Shown here: piece by piece, positions 1 through 8,336 of the stretch
Layout of the letters: the number at the start of each line of letters is the position of its first letter
Position numbering within the stretch: position 1 is the stretch's first letter
NCBI GenBank assembly: GCA_002710745.1
Contig: PALW01000062.1
Coordinates: 1-50,689 of the forward strand
Reading direction: 5' to 3'
From: Porticoccaceae bacterium
Lineage (GTDB): Bacteria; Pseudomonadota; Gammaproteobacteria; Pseudomonadales; Porticoccaceae
Length of the DNA: 50,689 nucleotides
Program-made: the position numbers and the translations under genes
The notes under the pieces: generated by a model
Databases searched by the model: none
Told to the model about the DNA's origin: nothing
What the model saw: the letters and a program-made list of their open reading frames with translations, nothing else

Positions 1-129
1 CCAACACCGACGCCAACACCGACGCCAACACCGACGCCAACACCGACGCCAACACCGACGCCAACACCGACGCCAACACCGACGCCGACACCAACGCCGA
101 CACCGACACCGACGCCGACACCAACACCA
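1..129 (+). repeat. 12-bp tandem repeat encoding (Pro-Thr)n
   Basis: Seven perfect copies of CCAACACCGACG run from base 1 to 84. Degenerate six-base variants of CCGACA/CCAACG follow to about 129. The array is in frame with the open reading frame ending at 324 and encodes alternating Pro and Thr. It is cut by the window edge, so the full copy number is unknown. Confidence 0.9.
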
Positions 130-324
130 GGTACGACAGGTACGACAGGTACGACAGGTACGACAGGTACGACAGGCACTAGTGGCGCGACTACTACAGG
201 TACAACTAGTACGTTAAGTACATCGTCTACTAATGCAACGGCTACAACTACAACAACCTCGACTTCTTCAACATCCACAACGGGTACCTCTACCACAAGC
301 TCTACTTCTACATCGGGAACCTGA
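1..324 (+). CDS. C-terminal end of a Pro-Thr repeat protein (5' truncated by window)
   Basis: Frame 1 is open from the first base to TGA at 322-324, giving 107 residues with no start inside the window. The visible part has about 21 Pro-Thr dipeptides, then five Gly-Thr-Thr repeats, then about 50 residues made almost only of Thr, Ser and Gly. It has no hydrophobic segment and no recognisable domain. Such low-complexity tails occur in secreted or surface-anchored proteins as linkers or stalks, so surface location is an inference. The rest of the gene lies to the left. The 12-base period at DNA level (four codons) favours coding expansion over a non-coding satellite. The function is unknown. Confidence 0.7.
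   Translation, partial: PTPTPTPTPTPTPTPTPTPTPTPTPTPTPTPTPTPTPTPTPTPGTTGTTGTTGTTGTTGTSGATTTGTTSTLSTSSTNATATTTTTSTSSTSTTGTSTTSSTSTSGT
130..174 (+). repeat. 9-bp tandem repeat encoding (Gly-Thr-Thr)5
   Basis: Five perfect copies of GGTACGACA follow the Pro-Thr array without a break and stay in its reading frame. A degenerate sixth copy (GGCACTAGT) follows. Confidence 0.9.
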
Positions 325-339
325 TCACCGAATTCAGTG

Positions 340-368
340 TTGCACTAGAATTTGTGTGAAGATATTAA
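340..368 (+). promoter_or_regulatory. Candidate sigma-70 promoter for the export genes
   Basis: TTGCAC (340-345) and TATTAA (363-368) are separated by 17 bases, close to the -35/-10 consensus. The site lies in the 61-base gap before the GTG start at 386. The predicted start of transcription near 375 would leave a very short 5' leader. This is based on consensus only. Confidence 0.3.
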
Positions 369-385
369 AACTTGTGCAGTAAAAC

Positions 386-2443
386 GTGAATCAGCCTAAA
401 TTTATCTTGCTTGTTTTGTTTAATTTAATTCTGAGCCCCAGAAGCATTTACTCGTCAGATTTTGGGACAGTCGGATTGATCGATATACCTACCGCACGCA
501 TGTCATCTGATGGAACACTGACGGCTACAGCCGCCATTCAGCCGAGGACAAATTCCTATGCAGTAACCTATCAGGCCTCACCATGGTTAGAGGGAACCTT
601 TAGGTATACTGGATATAATGATTGGTTTTATTGGGATAGAAATTACGAGGCTAAGTTGAAACTTTGGTCCGAGCAAGATTACCTACCACAAGTAGCAATT
701 GGTATTCGCGATCTCGTTGGCACTGGATTTGTAGGCTCAGAGTATCTCGTTGCCTCAAAAAAAATTAATAACTTTGACGTAACTCTCGGAATGGGTTGGG
801 GTCGGTTGTCGGGTAATGGTGTTTCTAAAAACCCATTAACGTTATTATCGGAATCCTTTGAAGATAGAGAAAGTGATTTTGGTCTGGGTGGAAAACTATC
901 AAGTGGAACATTCTTTAGTGGGGAAAAGATAGGTTTTTTCGGTGGAATAGTTTATGAATTTGATTCTTTACCTATAGCATTAATGCTTGAATATAATCCT
1001 GATCAATATGAGCTTGACATCGAGAATGGAGGCTCAGAGCCCGAGAGTCCTATTTCTTTTGCCTTTAAGTGGGATGCACGGCCGGGATTGTCTATGACAT
1101 TATCCCGTCAACATGATCAAGAGTGGGGTATAGAGGTGTCTGCTGCTCTTGATACCAAGGCATTGCCAGATAAACCTCCACGCCATATATATCGATCAAG
1201 CTTGGACTTTGATCCCTCAGATCTCCCAACTGGGATAAATCACAAAATTTGGTATGACATGTTGTTATATGATGTGGAGCGCTCAGGGCTGCTTTTATTA
1301 GAGGCTACCGTTGATGAATCGACAAATGTAGCGACTATAGTCATGGGGAATACGACCTATTCCATCTGGATGGATGCCGTCGAACAAATGGCAAATTTAG
1401 CAGATCTTCATCTTCCCTCAACGGTAAGTGTATTTGATATCGTTGTTGAAGAGGAAGGCCACCGCCTTAATTCAATTCGAATGAGACGTCCTTCACTGAC
1501 CTATAGTAAAAATATGTACTTGGTAGAGCGAGAAATCAGAATAAAACCTCCCAGTAATCCATCATTTGTTCAGCATAGAACGGACTTTGTCCATAAAAAG
1601 ATGGTGATTGACGTTAACTTAAGTAATCGAGTTCAACTCTTTGATCCTGATGATCCTGCTCGATATCAGCTTTATGCAAAAATTGGTTTGAGTATGATGT
1701 TGCCTCAAAACTGGGTTTTAAGTGGGGCGATTGATAAAGATATTACTAATAACTTTGATGAGAGTACTCGGAAGTCGGATTCAGTAATCACGCGCGTTAG
1801 ATCTGATGTAGTGAGGTACTTGAATGAGGGAGAATCAGGATTAGATTCACTTTTCATTCAAAAGCGTGGAAATTTAAAAACTGACGTTTTTTACAGGGCA
1901 TTTGGAGGAATTCTTGAATCAATGTATAGCGGTTTTGGAGGTGAGATTTTATATCAACCATTCCAGTCGAGAGTTGCTTTGGGGTTGAGTGTGAACTGGG
2001 TTAAGCAAAGAGATTACGATAAGACCTTCAAACACTTGGAGTATCAAACTGCAACAGCTTTTGCGAGCTTATATTGGGCTTCACCATTCTACAACTATGA
2101 TTTTGCTGTGCATGCAGGCAAGTACCTCGCAAAGGATCTCGGAGCAACTCTGGAAATCAAGCGAACATTTGATAATGGTTGGATGGTAGGGCTTTGGGCA
2201 ACCAAAACAAGTGTCTCAGCAGAAGACTTTGGAGAGGGAAGTTTTGATAAAGGATTATTCTTTAAAATCCCATTTAATGGATTTTTAGGCACTAGTTCTA
2301 GATCAAGTTATATAACGAGAATTAGACCTATCCAAAGAGACGGGGGACAGTATTTAGAAGAGTTCACAGGAAAGATTTGGTGGGATATAAGGAGTGCGCG
2401 GTATGATGTTTTTAGTAAATCAATAGATAGACTTTTTAGATGA
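386..2443 (+). CDS. YjbH-domain outer-membrane exopolysaccharide protein
   Basis: This 685-residue protein begins with a signal peptide (about residues 1-24, ending near YSS). It continues with the YjbH/WbfB-type opening, a DFGTVGLIDIPTAR motif, and a long series of amphipathic, aromatic-rich strands expected of an outer-membrane beta-barrel. YjbH-family proteins accompany Wza-type exporters in gammaproteobacterial capsule and exopolysaccharide loci and are thought to assist secretion. The GTG at 386 is chosen because a TAA stop lies two codons upstream in frame, the next ATG (residue 39) would remove the signal peptide, and no ribosome-binding site is strong. The gene overlaps the following lipoprotein gene by four bases, so the two are probably translationally coupled. 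Confidence 0.85.
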   Translation: MNQPKFILLVLFNLILSPRSIYSSDFGTVGLIDIPTARMSSDGTLTATAAIQPRTNSYAVTYQASPWLEGTFRYTGYNDWFYWDRNYEAKLKLWSEQDYLPQVAIGIRDLVGTGFVGSEYLVASKKINNFDVTLGMGWGRLSGNGVSKNPLTLLSESFEDRESDFGLGGKLSSGTFFSGEKIGFFGGIVYEFDSLPIALMLEYNPDQYELDIENGGSEPESPISFAFKWDARPGLSMTLSRQHDQEWGIEVSAALDTKALPDKPPRHIYRSSLDFDPSDLPTGINHKIWYDMLLYDVERSGLLLLEATVDESTNVATIVMGNTTYSIWMDAVEQMANLADLHLPSTVSVFDIVVEEEGHRLNSIRMRRPSLTYSKNMYLVEREIRIKPPSNPSFVQHRTDFVHKKMVIDVNLSNRVQLFDPDDPARYQLYAKIGLSMMLPQNWVLSGAIDKDITNNFDESTRKSDSVITRVRSDVVRYLNEGESGLDSLFIQKRGNLKTDVFYRAFGGILESMYSGFGGEILYQPFQSRVALGLSVNWVKQRDYDKTFKHLEYQTATAFASLYWASPFYNYDFAVHAGKYLAKDLGATLEIKRTFDNGWMVGLWATKTSVSAEDFGEGSFDKGLFFKIPFNGFLGTSSRSSYITRIRPIQRDGGQYLEEFTGKIWWDIRSARYDVFSKSIDRLFR

Positions 2444-2970
2444 AGATTTGTAGGAAGCTTAATTTAATTTTTGTTTTTGTTTCAATCTTTCTTTCTGGTT
2501 GCATACTTCAATCGAGACAATTAACCTATTTAACAGAGCTTATTAATGATCCGCCTATGGATCTCTCCGAGAACAGTTGGTCTGTTAGCTATTCTGATTA
2601 TGAGTCTGTCGTTTATGCAGTGTCCACATCAGCGGGTATATTATTTTCAAACAAAGCCGGTGATCAGGTATTGTTTGATGGTTGGGTAGTAAGAGAGGCA
2701 AAAGGAATGGGTCGATATCAGTTAAATATGGAAATAAATGATGTTGGTAACGCACGTAATTTTAAGAGAGAAAATAGGATTGTATTGCAGCAAAGCTGCG
2801 GTAGATGGGAAAATAAAAAGAAATTAAGAGTAGTTCTTTTCTCTCAATATTGCGACCAAATGGTCGGTGATAGTAACAATATTTTAGTTAACGAGGCTAA
2901 TGATATTATCTTAATAAGACAAATTGTCGATGAAAAATATACCGTATTGACTTTAACCAAGCTAAAATGA
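2440..2970 (+). CDS. Lipoprotein of polysaccharide export cluster (possibly YjbF/GfcB-like)
   Basis: The protein has 176 residues with a hydrophobic leader and the lipobox LSGC (residues 18-21). Cys21 is therefore the likely lipidated residue, and Ile at the next position fits outer-membrane sorting. The middle holds an Asp-Gly-Trp segment (FDGWVVREA), which reminds me of YjbF/GfcB lipoproteins that pair with YjbH, but the protein is shorter than the usual roughly 220 residues and I cannot confirm the family. ATG at 2440 overlaps the stop of the YjbH-like gene. Pairing with a YjbH protein and an SLBB exporter suggests a role in outer-membrane assembly or export of the polysaccharide. Confidence 0.7.
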   Translation: MKICRKLNLIFVFVSIFLSGCILQSRQLTYLTELINDPPMDLSENSWSVSYSDYESVVYAVSTSAGILFSNKAGDQVLFDGWVVREAKGMGRYQLNMEINDVGNARNFKRENRIVLQQSCGRWENKKKLRVVLFSQYCDQMVGDSNNILVNEANDIILIRQIVDEKYTVLTLTKLK

Positions 2971-3016
2971 AGAGTCTACAGAATTATATTAATTTTTTTG
3001 AGAGAATCGATTGTTT

Positions 3017-5482
3017 ATGAAACATTTAAAATTGTCGGGATTTTGGATTTTTAGTGCGATTGTTGTTGGATGGGTTCTACCTGTTAGTGTGTTCTCTCAA
3101 CAGTTAGAGGATTTAGAGCGATTGTGCAATAACGCAACGCCAGCCAATAAAGTGATGGCTCGTCAGGCGGGATATGATCTGGATGAGCTGTGTAATGAGA
3201 TAAAGTCTTCTGTATTCCGTAATCCAGTGATTGAAGTTCCTCCTCCAGTTGAACGAGATACGGTATCTTCGGGTATTGAAGTTGGGATTGCTCGGGAAAC
3301 GCTGTCAACATTAGTAATACCAGAGCCCGGTTCAGATCTTAAGCCATTTGGCTATGATTTGTTTGCTAATGTGCCGACAACTTATGCTCCTGCTGTTAGC
3401 ATTCCAGTTTCGGCAAACTACCTCTTAGGCCCTGGTGATACGCTAGAAATTTTGTTTTATGGCAAGATCAATGACGCATTTGCTCTTGAAATAAATCGTG
3501 AGGGTTTTGTGGATTTTCCTGAATTGGGTCCAGTAGGTCTGGCGGGCTTGACTTACGGAGAGGCTAAGGGGATGTTGCAGGCCAGAATTTCTGCGCAGAT
3601 CATTGGGACTCAGGTGAGTATTAGCATGGGTTCGCTGCGCTCGATGCAGGTGTTTGTGCTCGGTGAAGCTTTTAAGCCTGGGGCATACACAGTATCTTCG
3701 CTTTCAACCATTACCCATGTATTGGTCAGTAGTGGTGGGGTTAGCGATATTGGCTCGCTTAGAAATATTCAGCTCAAGAGACAGGGCAAGCTCATAGCCA
3801 GTTTGGATCTGTATGATCTTTTGTTGGTTGGGGATACAAGCAAGGATATTCAAGTTCAGCCAGCTGACGTAATTTATATCCCAACAGTTGGAGACTTGGT
3901 TTCAGTCGAGGGGCAAGTACTAAGGCCCGCAATTTATGAACTAAAGGGTGGCGAGTCTGTTCGAGATTTAATTGAGTTAGCGGGTGGTCTAGGACCCAAG
4001 GCTTTTGCAAGCAGTTCCAGATTACAAAGAATAAATGAAGATGGGTTTCTCACTGTTTTTGATCTTGATTTAAACGAATCCAATGCCAAGGCTCTAACTC
4101 TGCAAAGCGGTGATCATTTCATAGTTGATGCGATTACAGAATTTAAAAAGAATATCGTTACCCTATCAGGTGCTATTCGTCACGAAGGCGAATTTTCATG
4201 GCGCGAAGGAATGAGAATTTCTGATATTATTCCTGACAGAGGTAAGCTAAATCCTGATGCAGATTTGGATATTGCATTGATTGTTCGAGAGCTGGAAAAT
4301 CGATCCGACATTGAGGTTCATATCTTTAAGTTGGATAACTTATTTTCTGATGCTTCAGAAAATTATAATCCTGTATTAAAATCTCGAGACCGCATCATTG
4401 TATTTTCTGAATATGGAGATAGGGCGGCCGCACTGACTTCTGTTAATGAGAAATTGAAACGCCAGGCTTCGATTAATAGTTTGCCAAGGGTGGTGAGTTC
4501 AGGTGGAACGGTCAGGTTTCCTGGAGAGTATCCATTTTCAAATGGAATGACCGTGCAAGAACTCATTGATTTATCCGGCGGATTGCTGGAATCAGCTTAC
4601 TCTAAAGCAGCAGAGATCTCGAGAACAGATATGTCAAATCCTGAACAAGCCGAAAAAGTAATGTTAATTTCAGATCTTGATTCTCCATCTTCCTCAAAGT
4701 TGCAACCATCAGACTATGTGGAGTTCCGAACTGTCCCGGACTATAGAGTTACGGAAACGATTGCACTTGAGGGCGAATTTAAATTTCCTGGCACTTATGT
4801 AATTGAGCCAGGTGAGACACTTGCCTCCGTTATTCGACGAGCAGGTGGTTTTTCTGACAAGGCTTTTGTCGGAGGTTCAATTTTCTTGAGGGCTTCATTA
4901 GAAGAGCGGGAGCAGATGGAGATTGACAGGTTGATAAAGCTGCTTCAGGAGGATTTAAGGTTTCTAGATGCTACCGCGGATATAGAAAAAATTAGTGCAC
5001 AGCAGGGGGCAATAGAAACTCTGCAAAATGCAGTGGCGCTGGGACGTTTGGTAATCCCATTGGAATCGATATTAGCTGATCCATCCCGCGAAATCGTTTT
5101 GAAAAATGGTGATCGATTAATGATACCTAAGCTCAGTCAAGAGATTACTATTATAGGCGAGGTTCGTCGCCCAACATCTTATCTTTTCGATTCTGAGTTT
5201 TCACAGTCAGATTACATTGAGCAGAGTGGGGGATTCAAAGAGAGGGCGGACAAGAAAAATATATATATTGTTAAGGCAAGTGGAGAGGTCAGAGTCTCTA
5301 ATAAGTCGCTCTTCAAATTCAAATCTAATCGAGATTCTATCAGTCCTGGCGATACCATTGTTGTTCCATTAGATACAAATACTTCAATACTCAGAGGAAT
5401 CCCACTACTTTCAGAGGTATCTACAATTATTTATCAGCTGTCACTTGGTGCAGCAGCAGTAAGATCATTCAATAACAATTAA
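3017..5482 (+). CDS. Polysaccharide export protein with multiple SLBB domains (WbfF/Wza-like)
   Basis: From ATG 3017 this is 821 residues with an N-terminal signal peptide ending near FSQQ. A Poly_export (Wza-type) domain begins around residue 135 (YLLGPGDTLEI). Several SLBB-like repeats with the pattern V-x-G-x-V-x-x-P-G-x-Y follow, near residues 215, 300, 390, 495, 590 and 710. The Vibrio WbfF-type exporters have this long multi-SLBB layout, whereas Wza is about 380 residues. It should form or line the periplasmic and outer-membrane channel for the polymer. An in-frame TTG at 3011 is an alternative start, since the GAGAGAA at 3000-3006 could serve either. YjbH-like and Wzz-like neighbours support the assignment. 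Confidence 0.9.
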   Translation: MKHLKLSGFWIFSAIVVGWVLPVSVFSQQLEDLERLCNNATPANKVMARQAGYDLDELCNEIKSSVFRNPVIEVPPPVERDTVSSGIEVGIARETLSTLVIPEPGSDLKPFGYDLFANVPTTYAPAVSIPVSANYLLGPGDTLEILFYGKINDAFALEINREGFVDFPELGPVGLAGLTYGEAKGMLQARISAQIIGTQVSISMGSLRSMQVFVLGEAFKPGAYTVSSLSTITHVLVSSGGVSDIGSLRNIQLKRQGKLIASLDLYDLLLVGDTSKDIQVQPADVIYIPTVGDLVSVEGQVLRPAIYELKGGESVRDLIELAGGLGPKAFASSSRLQRINEDGFLTVFDLDLNESNAKALTLQSGDHFIVDAITEFKKNIVTLSGAIRHEGEFSWREGMRISDIIPDRGKLNPDADLDIALIVRELENRSDIEVHIFKLDNLFSDASENYNPVLKSRDRIIVFSEYGDRAAALTSVNEKLKRQASINSLPRVVSSGGTVRFPGEYPFSNGMTVQELIDLSGGLLESAYSKAAEISRTDMSNPEQAEKVMLISDLDSPSSSKLQPSDYVEFRTVPDYRVTETIALEGEFKFPGTYVIEPGETLASVIRRAGGFSDKAFVGGSIFLRASLEEREQMEIDRLIKLLQEDLRFLDATADIEKISAQQGAIETLQNAVALGRLVIPLESILADPSREIVLKNGDRLMIPKLSQEITIIGEVRRPTSYLFDSEFSQSDYIEQSGGFKERADKKNIYIVKASGEVRVSNKSLFKFKSNRDSISPGDTIVVPLDTNTSILRGIPLLSEVSTIIYQLSLGAAAVRSFNNN

Positions 5483-5518
5483 GTTAGATCATCATTTAAA
5501 ATTATAAAGGGTGTTAGT

Positions 5519-6457
5519 TTGGATAATAAAGAGATAATTGCTAATGATTCCATTGATGAGATAGATCTCAGGGAGCTCTTCATTGTATTGTGGTCTGGTA
5601 AGCTTAAGATTATTGCTATTACCGCTATCTTTGCTGTTGGTTCTGTATACTATGCCTTGTCAGTGCCAAACCAGTATACGGCAACGGCTTTGCTGGCGCC
5701 AGCTCAGTCTGATACTGGTGGCCTCTCAGGTGCTCTGGGGCAATTAGGAGGTCTAGCGTCCTTGGCTGGAGTTAGCATTGCTGATGGAGAAAGTAGTGAG
5801 TCGCAGATCGCTCAAGAGATCATGAAGTCTTGGAGCTTTGTTGAAGGATTTATAACGGATAATGACATCGCAGTGGAAGTTTATGCTGCTGAAGGCTGGG
5901 ATAAGGACTTAAATCAATTAAAGATCAAACAAAATCTTTATAATTCTAATACAGGAAAGTGGTTAGTGAAAAATTCCTCTGGTGAATTAGGACCACCCTC
6001 TAGTTGGAATATTTTCAAAAAGTTCTCAAGAATGCTCTCGGTTTCTGAGGATAAAAAAACAGGTTTTGTATCTGTTTCTATTGAATATTATTCCCCAAGG
6101 ATTGCTAAAAAGTGGTTAGATATGTATGTCGAAGCTCTAAACAACCACATGCAGAATCGAAAAATAGCTAAGATCGCAAATAACATTAATTATTTAACGG
6201 CGCAGATACAAAAGACCTCCATCGCTGAAATGAGGGAAGTTTTCTACACTATTATCGAAGAACAAATAAAAAATAAAATGGTGGCCGAAGCAAGTCCAGA
6301 TTATGTATTTTTAACTGTAAGTCCGAGCATGACTCCAGAGCAAAAGTCTCAGCCAAGCCGAGCTGTAATATGCATCATTTGGACTTTGGCAGGCGTTTTG
6401 GTATCGGTGTCTCTGGTTCTTTTGAGCCACTATTTAAGAGGTTCAAGCAGGACATAG
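5519..6457 (+). CDS. wzz: Wzz-type chain-length determinant
   Basis: The 312-residue protein has the Wzz layout: a short acidic cytoplasmic N-terminus with IDLRELFIVLWSGK, a first membrane helix around residues 33-50, a large periplasmic region, a Pro-rich stretch (TPEQKSQPSR), and a second membrane helix around 283-302. Wzz proteins are inner-membrane co-polymerases that set chain length with Wzy. The TTG at 5519 is the only sensible start: AAAGGG lies about six bases upstream and no in-frame ATG occurs for the next 100 codons, which would cost the first helix. No C-terminal kinase domain is present, so it is Wzz-like and not a Wzc fusion. Confidence 0.88.
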   Translation: MDNKEIIANDSIDEIDLRELFIVLWSGKLKIIAITAIFAVGSVYYALSVPNQYTATALLAPAQSDTGGLSGALGQLGGLASLAGVSIADGESSESQIAQEIMKSWSFVEGFITDNDIAVEVYAAEGWDKDLNQLKIKQNLYNSNTGKWLVKNSSGELGPPSSWNIFKKFSRMLSVSEDKKTGFVSVSIEYYSPRIAKKWLDMYVEALNNHMQNRKIAKIANNINYLTAQIQKTSIAEMREVFYTIIEEQIKNKMVAEASPDYVFLTVSPSMTPEQKSQPSRAVICIIWTLAGVLVSVSLVLLSHYLRGSSRT

Positions 6458-6569
6458 ATGATATTAAATTAATGGTAATTTTATTATTGCAAGCTTTTCG
6501 GATTTGGAGCACTTTTTTCATAATGTCTTTTCTTATACCTATCTTAATGTTGCAAGTACAGAGATGTTA

Positions 6570-7691
6570 ATGTTCGAAAAAGTTTTTAAGTTCACTACCA
6601 AGGATCTTACGAAACTAACGTTGATGATCATCATAGCGACCCTGCTTTTTGGGTTGCCTGGACTAATTATGATGCTGTTCCTTCAGTGGATTACCTTTCA
6701 GTCATACGCTCTGGAGTCTGTTGATAAGCATGGCATCAGTCAAATTAGTGCTTCTCGACTCGGGGGTGCTGCAATTTTTTTATCATCATTGATGATGTAT
6801 ATCTTTGGCGCTTATTCGGGAGTCATTGTTACAACTAATTTTTCAACTGCATCTATTATTATTTGGCTATCGGCATTTTTTTGTATGGCTCTTGGTTTAA
6901 TAGACGATTTGATAAACGACTTCTTAAGCCCAAGGGCGAGATTGATAAGTATTTCCCTGATATTTAGTTTATGTTTGGTATTTATGCCCTCACTAATACC
7001 GCCAAAAATTGGACTTATTGGTTTAGATTTTCTGCTGGATAACGTGCTTTTCGGATTTATACTTACAGTAGTATTTTGTGTAGGATTTATAAACGCTATG
7101 AATATGGCAGACGGTGCTAATGGTTTAATTCCCGGAACCATAACGGTAGCGTTTATAGTGTTTTATATGGAGGCGCCCTCGGTTACATATGCCATACTCA
7201 TGACAAGTTGTGGACTCTTCACTATCTTTAATATTATTTCTGGTCGGTTATTTCTCGGCGATGCTGGGGCTTACGGGCTTGGCTCGCTGCTTGCGTTAAA
7301 TGGACTTTATCTGTTCAGTAGTGGAGTGTTCTCTGCAGCCTTTCTAGCCGTTCTTTTCGCTTATCCTTGCATTGATATATTGGTCACAGTCACGCGTCGA
7401 CGAATCCATGGGCGGTCTGTCTTTTTGCCCGACAACGACCATCTTCATAACCGGATTCACTTCCATTGCCAAAGATGGTTCAAATCAAAGACCCTATCAA
7501 ACTCTTTGACTGGTGTCCTTATAGTTTTCTTCTCATCAGGGTTGGCATTACTTGGGTTTATAATGGATTGGTGGCCTGTCACCAGCAATCAATGGGCCTG
7601 GATATTTCTGGTTCAGTGCGCTATCTATTTAGTCGCTTTCGTTGCTGGTGGTTTAAATCGACCCTCCAGCCAGTTCGTTATAAGTCAATAA
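6570..7691 (+). CDS. WecA-like undecaprenyl-phosphate sugar-1-phosphate transferase
   Basis: This is a polytopic membrane protein of the MraY/WecA (glycosyltransferase family 4) superfamily, 373 residues from ATG 6570. Visible family motifs are the Asp-Asp pair in GLIDDL, the NAMNMADGANGL motif, LFLGDAGAYGLG, and the C-terminal cytoplasmic DNDHLHNR histidine motif. It should transfer a HexNAc-1-phosphate, or a related sugar, from a UDP-sugar to undecaprenyl phosphate, starting the lipid-linked repeat unit. AGAG at 6560-6563 precedes ATG 6570 by six bases. ATG 6564 and an upstream ATG at 6504 are possible but less convincing. It is the only initiating transferase visible in the window. Confidence 0.88.
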   Translation: MFEKVFKFTTKDLTKLTLMIIIATLLFGLPGLIMMLFLQWITFQSYALESVDKHGISQISASRLGGAAIFLSSLMMYIFGAYSGVIVTTNFSTASIIIWLSAFFCMALGLIDDLINDFLSPRARLISISLIFSLCLVFMPSLIPPKIGLIGLDFLLDNVLFGFILTVVFCVGFINAMNMADGANGLIPGTITVAFIVFYMEAPSVTYAILMTSCGLFTIFNIISGRLFLGDAGAYGLGSLLALNGLYLFSSGVFSAAFLAVLFAYPCIDILVTVTRRRIHGRSVFLPDNDHLHNRIHFHCQRWFKSKTLSNSLTGVLIVFFSSGLALLGFIMDWWPVTSNQWAWIFLVQCAIYLVAFVAGGLNRPSSQFVISQ

Positions 7692-7842
7692 ACTCAGAAT
7701 AAATTGACTCAAGGGCTTTCTGGCGTATTTGATAATAACAAATTTTCTCTTGATATCTAAACTCGGTTTTGCTCCCTTAAAAATCTTCTGACAATCGGCC
7801 ATTGGCTATCGAGTTACCAAAAACAATTACACAACCTAAAGC

Positions 7843-7870
7843 TTGCAAAACTCATGAAAGCTGGTATTGT
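7843..7870 (+). promoter_or_regulatory. Candidate promoter upstream of the EPS regulator operon
   Basis: TTGCAA (7843-7848) and TATTGT (7865-7870) are separated by 16 bases, and a TGG just before the -10 resembles an extended -10. The -10 overlaps the start of the perfect palindrome at 7868-7884, which could therefore act as an operator. Consensus evidence only. Confidence 0.3.
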
Positions 7871-7893
7871 TCACTCCGTGAACATGGGGTAGC
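7868..7893 (+). promoter_or_regulatory. Leader unit 1: perfect hairpin followed by GGTAGC
   Basis: TGTTCAC (7868-7874) and GTGAACA (7878-7884) form a perfect 7-bp stem with a TCC loop. GGTAGC follows at 7888-7893. GGTAGC is the repeated core of JUMPstart elements found before gammaproteobacterial polysaccharide operons. Whether this unit acts as RNA structure, as an operator, or by chance is not resolved by sequence. Confidence 0.45.
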
Positions 7894-7920
7894 AGTTTGG
7901 ACTCTCAGTAATGCGAGGCT

Positions 7921-7957
7921 CCTGTCATTTGTCGACAGGGTTCTGCGGTAGCCTGCC
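7921..7957 (+). promoter_or_regulatory. Leader unit 2: hairpin plus ops-like GCGGTAGC (RfaH-type)
   Basis: CCTGTC (7921-7926) and GACAGG (7934-7939) form a 6-bp stem with a seven-base loop. TGCGGTAGCCTG follows at 7944-7955 and shares GCGGTAGC with the ops element (GGCGGTAGCGTG) that pauses RNA polymerase and recruits RfaH. It lies about 30 bases before an EPS-associated regulator and a very long polysaccharide operon, the classic setting for RfaH antitermination. No rfaH gene is in the window. Confidence 0.55.
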
Positions 7958-7986
7958 CGGATTTTAATATAAAAATTTTGAAATCA

Positions 7987-8328
7987 ATGATTAATCAAGA
8001 ACTTGAATATCGCGCCCTAAAAATACTTCAGGAGCGCCCTGATCTAACTCAACGCCAATTATCTAAAGAACTGGGCGTGAGCTTAGGAAAAACTCATTAT
8101 CTCTTAAAGTCTCTGATTGATGTGGGATGGGTCAAGCTGGATAACTTTCAAAGATCAGGCAATAAGTGGGGGTATGCTTACCTACTTACTCCAAAAGGAG
8201 TTGTGGAGAAGGCTTCCATTACAGTTCGCTTCTTGAATAAAAAAAAACAAGAGTATAACGATCTGCAGCGAGAGATCGCGCAGTTACAACAAGAGATCCA
8301 GCAGCAAGAAATATCTGATAAAAAGTGA
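7987..8328 (+). CDS. MarR-like EPS-associated transcriptional regulator
   Basis: This 113-residue protein (from ATG 7987) has a winged helix-turn-helix in its first 75 residues (LTQRQLSKELGVSLGKTHY recognition region, then a YLLTPKG wing) and a C-terminal Gln/Glu-rich coiled coil. This matches the small MarR-related regulators found at the head of exopolysaccharide operons. A TTG at 7978 is an alternative start; neither has a clear ribosome-binding site. It follows the ops-like leader directly and probably tunes transcription of this locus, an inference from position. The palindrome at 7868-7884 is a possible binding site. Confidence 0.85.
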   Translation: MINQELEYRALKILQERPDLTQRQLSKELGVSLGKTHYLLKSLIDVGWVKLDNFQRSGNKWGYAYLLTPKGVVEKASITVRFLNKKKQEYNDLQREIAQLQQEIQQQEISDKK

Positions 8329-8336
8329 CTTTTTAA

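Noticed and set aside
1..174. CRISPR array or non-coding satellite
   Set aside because: The units are 12 and 9 bases without spacers and stay in one open reading frame, so this is a coding repeat.
6370..6570. A 66-residue frame between the Wzz-like and WecA-like genes
   Set aside because: It begins inside the Wzz gene in another frame and has no ribosome-binding site. Hydrophobic content alone is not enough to call a gene.
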